Assembly (NCBI RefSeq): GCF_963678635.1
Contig: NC_087064.1
Location: 6,238,411 to 6,298,410 of the forward strand
Source of the DNA: Symsagittifera roscoffensis
Lineage: Eukaryota > Xenacoelomorpha > Acoela > Convolutidae
DNA: 60,000 bases
Reading direction: 5' to 3'
The notes below the pieces were generated by a model. The model was given only the letters and a program-made list of their open reading frames with translations, was not told the origin of the DNA and made no database searches. This document shows positions 33,301-45,300 of the stretch, piece by piece. Position numbers and translations under genes: made by a program. Position 1 is the stretch's first letter. Every line of letters begins with the position of its first letter.

Positions 33301-36300
33301 TATAAGGAAACTATCAAACTTTTAATTTTTGGCAAAAGTTTTCAACAATGAAAATTTTTAAATTTTAAATTTTAAATTGTCAAACATTTATCAAGGCATA
33401 CATAAACATGCCATACAATAGAAAAAAGAGTTTTTAGCGTTTTTGAAAAAAAGTATTCAGCGAAAAGGAAAAAATCCAATATTATGGCATCCAGGACTGC
33501 GTTATACACACAAAAAGAACTGCATGCAGTTTGTTTTTTGAAAAATGTTCGTTTGAGTACAAAATTAAAAAAAAAAATTAGGCTTTTTTTGGAAAATTTT
33601 GACCAAAAAATTGCGTTTTTACGGCGCGCGCTCCCCCCTAAAAATTAGTATGTATTGGCGCCAAAGACGCCTTTAGAAAAGTTTTAAGGTCAGTCGGCCA
33701 AAAAAGGATATCTCAAAATAGTACAAAGGGGGGACCCTTTGAGCCGGCAGGTGTTCGAATCTCCAACGAAGGGGGGGGGGGGCGTCCGCCCCCCCGCCCC
33801 CTCTAAATCCGCTTCTGGTCAGAATACAAAAAAGTACCCAAGCAATTGTGTTTCATTAATTCTTTCGAAAAATGGAACAACCAGAGATCAACACTTAAAA
33901 AAATGATATTTTTAGGCAGTAGAGCAGCAATAAAACGATTTTTCTGATTGGCTGAAAAAAACGCTTAAAAGGTAACAAAAAAAAACTTTTAATTAAACTT
34001 CTCGTATCAAGGCGAAATTCTTTATACGGACGGGCTGCCTTTGTTTTTTTTTGCAGTAGATTAAAGTAAATAGATGAAATTATTGAAGGAAAAAAATTGA
34101 AGTGTTCATTTTTTTCGACTATTTGCCTCCCTCCCCAACAGAGTATGTAAAAATTTCAACGTTTTATGTTTCAAATCTAGCATCGCTTCACTGAATAATT
34201 TGACCAATACGAAGTGCGATTAGTTTGTCCAAAATAATTTGGGATGACTTCCGATTCTGAATACAATGCCTCTTACCGATTGATAGAAAATTTATTGTAC
34301 TTTTGTTATAAACAATTGTCTAAACTGACAAAAATCAAAGCCCCATATAATAACAAAATTTACAACATTTTTTATAAATGTTTTGAATGTTAGCTTGCTC
34401 AAACTGGTACAAGAGCAGTGTGCACAAAGTCCCTTCTTCTCAAAAAGAATAGAAAACGCACACCAACTTCTGTAAAAAAAATTTCAAGCTATAAAGCTTT
34501 CACAAAATATGAAAACTAAGTTTTTGAGACCTTTTAAGCATGTGCATTTAATTGAAAAATAAACTGTTGTTTTTTTGTAATTATTAAACTTGAATTAGAC
34601 ACTATTTTGTCAAAACTTATAACTTGCCTAAATAAGTAGAACAATACATACCAAATGTCATTTATAGTTCCGGACATGATAAAAACAGAAAAAAGAAAGA
34701 AAACAAGACTGCTCCGATTAGTGGATATTCTGACTGCCTTTTAAAGTGTTTGAAGTAGTTTTTTGAGAAAGAATTTAAGTACATTTAATAAAATTAACAA
34801 GGCACTCAGCCTAGTATTTGAAGACGTTTTTTGGGGAAACAAATTAACTATATTAAAAAAATTAACAAGACTTACACCCCATACTTAAATATCAGGTTAT
34901 TCGTGTCCAGGATATTTCGTCGCTTACGCTGCGGTGTTAAACCTAAGCTGTTAGTTTAAGTGTCAAAATGGTCTAATTGAAAAAAAGCAAGCCACATGCT
35001 TCAACTTTGGTAACTTTCTTCAATATTTGCTTTTCAACGCAGTAATAAGATAAGAAGCAATTAAAATTTGAAGCATGATTTTGCTTTGCGTTTCAAACAC
35101 AGTTTCCGTTTACAATGTGTTTTAAACGTGTGTTTAATGAAAGTTTTTAAAATTTTTTGACCATGATTGAGAGTTTAAATTTTTCTTTTGAGTTTTGAGA
35201 ATATTTCAGGCAAAGGATTGCTACGAGTGCTAAAAAATCTCAGCCATGAGTTCCCAAAACTGGAAAAACTAGAGCTGGTGAATATGCTGCTTACCTTTGA
35301 CGAAAGAGACACAACAGCAGAACCAATCAAGTGTAAGTCATGCAATTTTTGTTCCGACTTTCGATACGAAAGTAACGGAATATTTGTGCTCGGGGTGGGT
35401 TTTTTTTTCTTCAGACAAATTTCGACTTTTTAACTAGCCATTTTTGACGAAATTTTTTTATATGATTCAAAAGGTATTGTTATCTTGAGCTTAAATTTGA
35501 AAAGATATTTTACCTGTGACCATTTTTCGTAAAGTTATGTGGGTTTAAAGATTGCCATTTTGACCATTTTGACCAATTTGGGACAATTAACGCGCGATAT
35601 AATTCGCACAATTAACGCGTAAGCGGAGATTTAATCCGTCTTATAAATCGTTCCAAATTGGTTGAACGAAGCTTATTTACCATAATTGATTTGTTTTAAG
35701 GAACGAAATCTATCTTTTTGTACTTTATATGGCGTGTGGGGGGATGATTTTCATTAAAAAAATTTCAAATTTTACAGAAAAAAAATTTCATTATGTTTTT
35801 TTTTCATTTAATTTTTTTATGTTATTACTGCTGCTCCATAAACCTTAAAAGGCAGTCGGAACATTCAGGGCTTCGCCCTGATACGAGCAGTCTTGTTTTA
35901 ATTTGTGATAAATTACAATACTGCAATTTCACTTGAAAGAAATGAGCCGAACGTACAAAACCATTTTATACTGTCTTTTGTTCCAATTATTTTGTTTTGT
36001 TTTAATCATGAGTTTTTTTCCAATTTTTAAGACTAGCGTTTTCAGACAAAATTTATTTGAAATTCACTAGATTTTGCGATGGAGGTTAAAAAGTTGTTGA
36101 CAGTTTGATTTTTTATTCGGAAAGTTTTCAGATTAAATGAAGGGAATTCATAAAATAATGACTTTATCCCTGTTATCAGAGTTTTTGTTCCGACTTTCGA
36201 TACGAAAGTAATGGAATATTTGTGCTCGGGGTGGGTTTTTTTTTTCTTCAGACAAATTTCGACTTTTTAACTAGACATTTTTGACGGAATTTTTATTATC

Positions 36301-39300
36301 ATTCGAAACGTATTGTTGTCCTGAGCTTAAATTTGAAAAGATATTTAACCTGTGATCATTTTTTGTAAAATTATGGGGGTTTAAAGATTGCCATTATGGC
36401 CTATTTGGGACAATTAACGCGCGATATATTTCGAGCTATTAACGCGTAAGCGGAGATTTAATCCGTCTTAGAAATTGTTCCAAATTGGTTGAAAGAAGCC
36501 TATTTGCCATAATTGATTTGTTACAAGGAGCAAAATTTATCCTTTTGTACTTTAAATGGCGCGTGGGGGGATGATTTTTGTATGAAATTTCAAATTTTAG
36601 AGAAAAAAAAATTTTCATTTTATTTTATTAGATTTAGTTAGTTTTTTTTATGTTATTACTGCTCGATAAACCTTAAAAGGCAGTCGGAATATTCAGGGCT
36701 TCGCCCAGATACGAGCAGTCTTGTTTTATTGTAAAAACGTTTGTCAAATTTGGTTAAAATTTACTGAAGCAAAAAAAGCGGTGTAACTTTGGTTAACGTT
36801 ATCAATTAACCTTACCAATTATAAAATTCATGCTGATTAGAAACCAGCATTACTAAAGGCTGCGCAAAAATAACATGGAGAGCTTCCGAACTTTAAAGTA
36901 GCTTCTTTGGAACCAAAAAAATTAATCGTCATCTTAAAAAAGCGCCTCTTCTAAAAATTTCATGGTAAAAAAAATGTCACATTTAAACAAAAGTGGCAAA
37001 ATTACATTGACTCAAAGTTGAAAACAAGGAACAGATGTAAGTTGTTTGCACATCTCAGCATTGTCGTTTTTTGACCCAGCAGCGTTAAAAATCCAGCCAA
37101 TTCCGGTTAAGAATTATTGCAGGAGAGGAAAAAAGAACACAACTTGGTGGGTTATATTTTATTCTGCTACGTAAGAATATAATTTTAATTGCAGCCAGGG
37201 GGCGGATCTAGGATTTTCTCGAGGGGGGGGGGGGCGGATTTTCAAAAAAATTTCCAAAATTTTGACGACCTTTTTTTTTTTTTTAGGTCGACCAAATTGA
37301 TTTTTCGAGCTCATCCAAAGCACTGTTTTGCCCCTATTTTGGCCAATTTTAAATTTTTAAAAAAACAGTCAAAAAAAGCCGTTTTTGGGCACTTTTTGAA
37401 AAATTTTGACAAAAAAATCGCGTTTTTTTGGCGCGCGCTCCCCTACAAGTTAGTATATATTGGCGCCGAAGGCGCCTTTAGAAAATTTTAAGGGTCGGTT
37501 GGCCAGAAATGGATTTCTGAAAAAGTATCAAAGGGGGGACCCTTTGGGTTGGCAGGGGTGGGATCCCTGAGGGGGGGGGGGCAGGGCGTCCGCTCCCTCG
37601 CCCCCCCCTAAATCCGCCCCTGATTGCAGCCAATCGGCTGCTAATAACTTGATGATCATTGAGCGGATTTGAAGCGGATTTGAAGCGGATTTGTTGTATG
37701 TTCAGTTGACAATCTGAAAAACCTAGTGTTGACTGGGAACAGTATCAGTTCCCTGCTGGTGTTGAACTCGATCGAGGGGTGGTGGAGGATGAAGGAGATC
37801 AACTTCGCCAACAACAGCATCACAACAATCACTCTGGGCGACATAAAACAGGTCAGTATTGCTTAAATAAACAAGTAATTTACTCTAAATTTCTTGCAAA
37901 AAATCTTGAGTATTTATGCGTTTCACATTACGAGGCCAAATTGTGCGTTTTGTGAATTGCAAGCGGATTCCGCAACAAGGACGCTCCCTCTGTTCTTCTT
38001 TTGTTCTTTTATTTTTTTTGATGGTTCCGACAAAATTTGAGCAAGTTTAAAGGCTGGTTTCTGAAATTCAGGATGATACAGACCTCAAGTTATGCGCCTA
38101 TCCAGTGTGCACAGTTTGGCAAAACTTTGTGTTCCAAGCTAAACTAAATGAAAAGGTTTATCTTATTAAAGTCGTTTTTGCGAGATAATTCTGAATCACT
38201 AAATTGAAGAAAATAAGGCCAGTGTGAACAAAATTTCCTTCTAAATTTATCAACAACCATGATCGTACCAAAAACGAACAGTAAAATTCAAAAATTAAGC
38301 CAACATGTCAAACGCTGTGTTCAAATTTGCTTAAAAAGATCACTGTGAAGCCAACCTGTGAAATTTGGAAATGTTTGCATTTTCGGCGACGAAGCGGACC
38401 AACGCTTTGCCATGGGTTCGGCAAAAAATTGTTTGCCGCAACAGCAAAAATATCAAACATCTGTTTTGTTGCAGAATCTATGACAAAGCGTTGGCCCGCT
38501 TTGTCGCAGAAAATGTAAACACTTCAAAAATTCACAGTTTGGCTTTGCAATGATTTTTTCAAGCAAAATTGAATTCAGCGTTTGGCATGTTGGCTTCATT
38601 CTTCAGTTTTACTGTTCATTTTTAAGAAGATTATGGTTGTTGATAAATAAAGAAGGAAAAATATATTTTTTAATTTGTTCATTTTGGTTTTAATTTCTTC
38701 AATTTAATGAATCAGAATTATCTTGCAAAATAAAACGTGAATAAAATAAACAATTTTATGACATGTAATTTGGAATAGAAAAAATATTAAACATCAAAAA
38801 TATCAAAAATCTGCTAAAACATGGTGAGACTACAAACCAGGCTTAAAAAGCTACTTTGAAGAAACTGACAGCAAAATCTGCAGAATCCAAAGCATCTTGG
38901 CAGTGGATTCGGCTGCAGGAACTCGAGGCGTAATCGGAATTGTGTTCGCGTAACTTATTTGCCGAATTATCTCTTATTTAATAAACTTGTTTGACCGTTT
39001 TTTCAGACAGAATTTCTTTGATATCCATCAATATTCTTATTTTTTTGCATAGAAAACTGAACCAAAGTATTGATTGTTCCGACTTTCTCAACAAAAGTAA
39101 CGGAATATTTGTGCTCGGGGTGGTTTTTTCTTCAGACAAATTTCGACTTTTTAACTAGCCATTTTTGCCATTTTGTTGGTTAGGAGGAGCAAAATTTATC
39201 ACTTTGTAGTTATTGTATGGCGTGTGTGGATATAATTTCCACAAAAAATCTCAAATTAAAAAAGTTTCATTTTATTTTATAACATTTAGATTTTTCAAGT

Positions 39301-42300
39301 TATTACTGTTCCATAGATCTTAGAAGGCAGTCGGAACATTCAGGGCTGCGCCTTGATACGAGCAGTCTTGTTTTTATATGCTTTTCGTCACATATGCATT
39401 TTTGGTATTCAGAGACAAAGTAAAAGTTCAAAATAAATGTTTCCCTTTCATACATATTTTGGTATTTAGAGTGGTACGTTTATGATTAAAATATTTATTT
39501 CCTCCCTTGATTTTTTTTCTAATTAGCTTTACATTGTTCACTTTTCAGCTGCTATAGCTCAACGCTTAAAGCTTTACAAAACTGGAAATTTTATCTACAG
39601 TTTGCGGCTTCTACTAACAAATGCGGAATCCGCTATTAATTGCGGAGTTTACAAACGAGTTGCGGAATCAACGAGCTCTAATTGCTATCTTTCATTGTTG
39701 CAATTCCGCAGGACTTTTTATGTGCCGACGAGGTCTTTGTGCGTGAACTCCCCAACATTTGAAACGAGTGTTCCACTTGCTAATTAAAAAAAATTAATTA
39801 TATTCTAAACCTAATATACACAAATCTGTGGGATTCGCCTTCTTAATGAATAATATCGAACAAGTGAACGATCTTCTGCCTAACTTGGTTCAGAAGGAGC
39901 TTGCTTAATTGGTTCGAATGATTCTATTAATAAAATCTGTTAAGATGTGTTTTTCTTGTAAAAAAAATTGCGTGACTTGAATTTCGATTTTACAAAGGCT
40001 TCCAAAAACCTCATAATTGATTCGAGGTTCGCTAAAAGTTCTAAATATTCAAAAAAGAAGATTAAAATGATACATGTGTACGCAAACGATAGCTGGTCAG
40101 ACTCGATTTGTTCAAGGATAACATTCAGGGATAAACCAATATTGTCGAAAAAATGAAACCATTCACGAGTAAATTCGAGTTGCCAGCAATTGCGACTTAA
40201 GATAAAACTGGCGGCGCAACTTAAGAAAAGACGTTAGCGGCGCGACTTGAGAAAAGACCTAAGCTGCGCGACTTGTGAAAAGACCGAAGCGGCGCGACTT
40301 AGGAAAAGACTTAAGCGGTGCGACTTAAGATAAGATCGACGGCGCGACTTAAGAAAATACGTTTGGTATTGTGTTCAGTCGCGCATGTCACGGCGGTTTA
40401 TTCTCAGTCGCGCCGGTCTGAAATTGAAAACTTTCAGTCGCGCGGGTCGCGCCATTACCTAAGGTCGCGCCGGTCCCGACGGTAGTTTGAATTGTCCAAC
40501 GGTCTTCAATTGCCAAGTTTCGGTCGCGCCGGTCTGGAATTGACAATATAAAGTAGCGCCGGCCTGGAATTGCAAAAATTGGGTCGCGCCTGCCTTTTCT
40601 TAAGTCACGGACCTCGACCCGGGAAAAAATCTATGGATTGATCTAAGCAATTCAGCAGGCAATTTTGCGTTAAGTGGAAAGCTTCGTGAGAGTGTAATCA
40701 TGTAATGAACTTGATAGGGAGGCTATACTTATTGACATTTTTTTCCGAGTAAAAGCATTAAGGAACCCTATTGTCGTCACTCCCTAGCCAAGTGTTATAT
40801 CAAAGGAAATTATTTCACCATTTTTAACAAATTCTAATATTTTCTAAAATCTTGATTTTGCGTAGTAGCTGTTTCCTTGTCTCGCCAAGCAAAATTTGAA
40901 ATGAATTTTTGGTTGCGTTTATGATCTTAATGAATAAACAAAAGAAGAAGAAGAACTAATTTATCCAAGAGTATAAATTACATAACAGAACAAAACAAAA
41001 GACTGAAGGTATGAAACCCTTGGAAAGGGTAGATAAGGAGATCAGTTGATCTGCTTGATCTATGTCTACTCTCAAAATAAACTAGACACTTTATATTAAT
41101 AATAATTTTAAACTGAATGATACATTTTTTATATTAAAAAGTTTGCCTCCGCAAAAAAAGGCCTCTACGGGAACCGAGTTAGGGCCAAAATTATTATCCT
41201 AAAAGTAATCGAGTTGGAAAGTTCCAGTAGATTATCTTTTTTAGTATAAAATTGGATGTTTTTCCCCAACGAAATTAAATTTGATTTATAAGTTTTTATT
41301 GTTTAGATGCTTGATTACGGTTTATTTAAAAGCGAAATGCGACGATTAACTTCCCGGGTTGAGCGCAGATTGAAAATGAGCGATAAAAAAGTGAAAAACA
41401 CAGCGATCGCCATGGACAAATTATCGATGTTCATTGCCAGATTATCGCTAATTTGGCTAACTTTCAGCGATGAAACAGCGATAAGCTATCAAAATGAGCA
41501 AAAATATTCAACACCGGGCGTTCGATCCCGCAACAATGAGCTTTGTAAACTTGTATGAAACCTCTGCGCCATCAAGCTTTAGATTTACTCAAGAAAAAAG
41601 GCTTATCAACTAAAACTCTTATATCAAAGCTACCAGAAAGAGTTAAAATTTCATAAGTTTTACCGCTGATTTCTACAGAATCATTACTGAAATAGCTCTG
41701 AAATATCACATGTTTAGCTATGCAAAAAGTTTAGCTATGCAAAGAATTCGACATGAATTAGCGCTGGAAAATAACAATCACTGGGATACTACAGAAAAAG
41801 CGATAATTAACGGTGGGACTTCAACCTGGGTTGAATTTATATAAAGCACTGGGTGGATGATTTTGTATTTTGAATTTCTGTTCACAGACATGAGAATATT
41901 AGATGTACTCGGAATAAGGACTGCAAATCTGCTTTATTCTTAAGAAGGAATGCATATCTTAAGAAACTCGAAAGAAACTAGCAAGAATTGCATTCTCAAA
42001 TTGGAAATGCAGAATCTTGCAGGAATCTTGCAAGATATTATTTTCGCGTAAGTTTTTATTCCGTTAGTTTTTCTTTCACATTACACCAAAAAACTGAATC
42101 ATCGGAACACCGAAAAGCTTTCTTCTTCGGTGGTGGCCATTTTAAGAGTCTTGCAAGAATCTTGCAAGTTTTGAACTGTAAATCAAACATTGTTAAACAG
42201 AGAAATAGACAATTTTGAGGACATTAATACAAATTTTCAATTGGCTTCAAGTCTCGACTATGCTAAGATAAAGATAACCTACAGTCTACAAAATGAGATA

Positions 42301-45300
42301 ATTTTACGAAGAAAATTGATGTCTTTTTGACTCCTCCCTAGTTGACCAGGATGAGCTATCTAATGAGATCTTGTAAAACCTTTGCGTTCAAGATATGTAT
42401 TATGAGATCTTCATTCGACAAGAGATCTTGTAATTTTCTCGCAAGATTTTACACTGTAAGACATCGGCGTTACGGCCTACTTATTTTATAAATGCTCGAG
42501 AGAATCATGCAAGAATAGTTTTAATATGAATAGCCAAATCACCAATTTTTTCTTGAAAATTGAATTGCCTTAGTTGAATTCACGTGGTATTAAAACAAGT
42601 GTTAATTCAAATGAAAATACATGTTTTTTCAAGTAAAAACACTTGACAATTCTAAGATTATTGATACTAAATGCATATATCTTGTTAAATAATTGACTAC
42701 GGATAACTTCAACGAAGTTTGCGACTTACGAAAAAGGTGACAAATAGTTTATGCTTCAGATGGCTAATTGTGTATTGCAGACGAACTTCGACTTTTCATT
42801 AAGAACTCTTGACGGAATTCTGAAAAAGAAACGTTTTAAAAAAAACTGATGTGATAGATTGAGCTCAAAATCAAAACTTTTTTTTTACGTTTTGAGGGCT
42901 CAAAGTTTGCCAATTTGGGACAGATTTTGCTCCCTTTTGACCATTTTGCTAAATACACGTTGCAGAGGAGAAGAAAACAAATATTTTTAAGGATGTTGCT
43001 TTTAAATCCATATTTTTGTTAGTTAATTTAATACTATTAAAATCAGCGAACTTTCCAACTAACAAAAGAGGTGACAAAAATTATGCTTCAGACAAATGGT
43101 TGTGTATTTCAGACAAATTTTTTCATGACAGTAATTTGAAAAAAGTCAAGATTTTATTGTATTGCGCTCAAAAAGAAAAACCACTGCTGTGTGCGATACT
43201 TTTTCTTATGTTTTGAGGGCTTAAAATTAGACAGTTCGGGGCAATAGATGTTTCTTTTCACCATTTTGCTAGTCATACCTAGCCGGAGTGGCAAAATGAT
43301 TCATAAAAAGTGTATTGAGGCAACCTAATTGCTAAAAGAGAAAACATTTTAGCAATCACTTCATATCGACGACAGGAAATTTTTTTAAAATGTACTCAGC
43401 AGCAAAACAATTTTAAGTCAAAATGATAAATTAAATATACACTTCATTTAACGTTTCATACGCAAAATATATAAGAAATTTTTTTAAGTTATCTGTTCTT
43501 GCCAAATCTGACGCTCATAATGAAAAAGTGTTAAAAAACTAAATGGTTCTTAGGTTCCAAATAATTGTCTGATTTTTCAACGTCATCTAGCCGATAGTTC
43601 AGTCAAAGTTTGCAAAAATCTTCATGGTTGAACGTTTTTGTCATTGCTTCTGAAATTAGATTATGTTTCTAAATGTTATTTACGCAATGCAATGGTTTAT
43701 TGCTTTAAAATAATTAAACAGCTTAGGTATTTTAGTGAGTATTTTTGTTTTGTTTCTAATTTGTATTTTTAGTTTTAGATTTTTATTTTTTCAAGATTGT
43801 TTTCTGGATTTCACTAGTTCTACGAGCCGATAATTGCTGAATTCCAGCCTTATTCCTAGAAAATCGGTGAACTTTGTCAAAAACCTGTAATTTTTCATGT
43901 ATAGAGTCTCAGCTCGAAATATTTACTATGCTTTAAAAATACTTACAGAGAATTTTTAACTGGGCTGCTCTAGCTTATGATTTCCAGCCGCTCAAATCTT
44001 ACTACTTAAATACTGACCGTTGCACTCATAAAAAAAAACAAAAAAAACGTAATTTGTTTATAATTTTCCAGATTGCCGGATTTGAATTCGAGCCAGACGC
44101 CTCAGTGAAACTGCAGATGGGACAGCAGAGGTCAATTTATTGTGTGTGTGGTCTGAATGACTTCCAGAGGTGGCTCAAGGCCACAGAGTTGTTCACGAAT
44201 CCCAGTTCAATCAGGTGCAAACTACAGACTGGCAGATTCAATGCGCCAACAGACAGGTCAGTTCGGAAAGGTCAGCACCTCGGACCGGCCTAGTGTTGCA
44301 ACAAATGTTCGAATCAAGAGTTCGAACGTTTGACACGAACATTCGAACGTTCATTCGAATGTTGAACTTCCCAAAATTCTGAGCAGTAATTTTTTTTTCA
44401 CGAAAAACTGGAACCTTCGCAAAAAAAAATAAATAAAATATTCAATTTTGAGTCACGTAGTTAAGAAATCCCAATTATCGCACATGAAGATTTGCATATC
44501 AACATGCTCCCCAGATAACAAACTGCGTTTTTTTGTCACCACAACACCAGCTGTACTAAAAACAAGCTCTGCTGGTGTGCTCGATCCTTTTCCAACCAAT
44601 TACAGAGCAGCATGCGTGAATTGCAATTGTTCACACTCATATGACAATTTTGTTCTAGAATAATCTATATTTTAATGATGAAATTATCATTCGAATGTCA
44701 AGTTCCTAGTCTATTGCTCAAAATTGATGAAATATATGAAGGTAAAAATCATTGCCTAGATGCAGGAACCAGCTTAAATTGAGCGGCTGTTGAATAAACC
44801 AAGTGGAAACCAATCCGTTGTTAATTCAATTTAAAAATCAGTAGGAGACGAGATTCAGCAAAACTTTGGCATTTAACTGGATTTCCACCCTAATTAGCTG
44901 GCTTAAATAAACTTGGCTGGCTTAAACTGAGCACGCGGAGTTGCGAAAATCTTGGAAAAAACTTGGAAGAGCCAGAATACAATATTTTGTCAGCCCAGAG
45001 CTCGAATCGATTACTTATATTGGAACAAAACGTGCCAGTTTTACGCCATCCGTACATTATAAAATACTATGATAACAATGAGGCAAATCAACCCAACAAA
45101 AATTCAAGAAGCCGGTAATTTTTTTTTTGAAATAGTAAAATTTCCACAAAATCTTGTATTTTCCCTACCTGCACCATTGAGAGTATGAATGGAATTCAGA
45201 TGACTCAAAAAAGCTAGATATTTGGCCTTGTTCGATGCATAATGGGAGTTATATCTTCGCCAAATGCGCAGAATATAATGCGCCATTTGAAATACATCAT

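Noticed and set aside
37196-37622. Possible autonomous transposon
   Set aside because: 427 bp with no transposase frame; the ends and the 8-bp duplication fit a hAT MITE.
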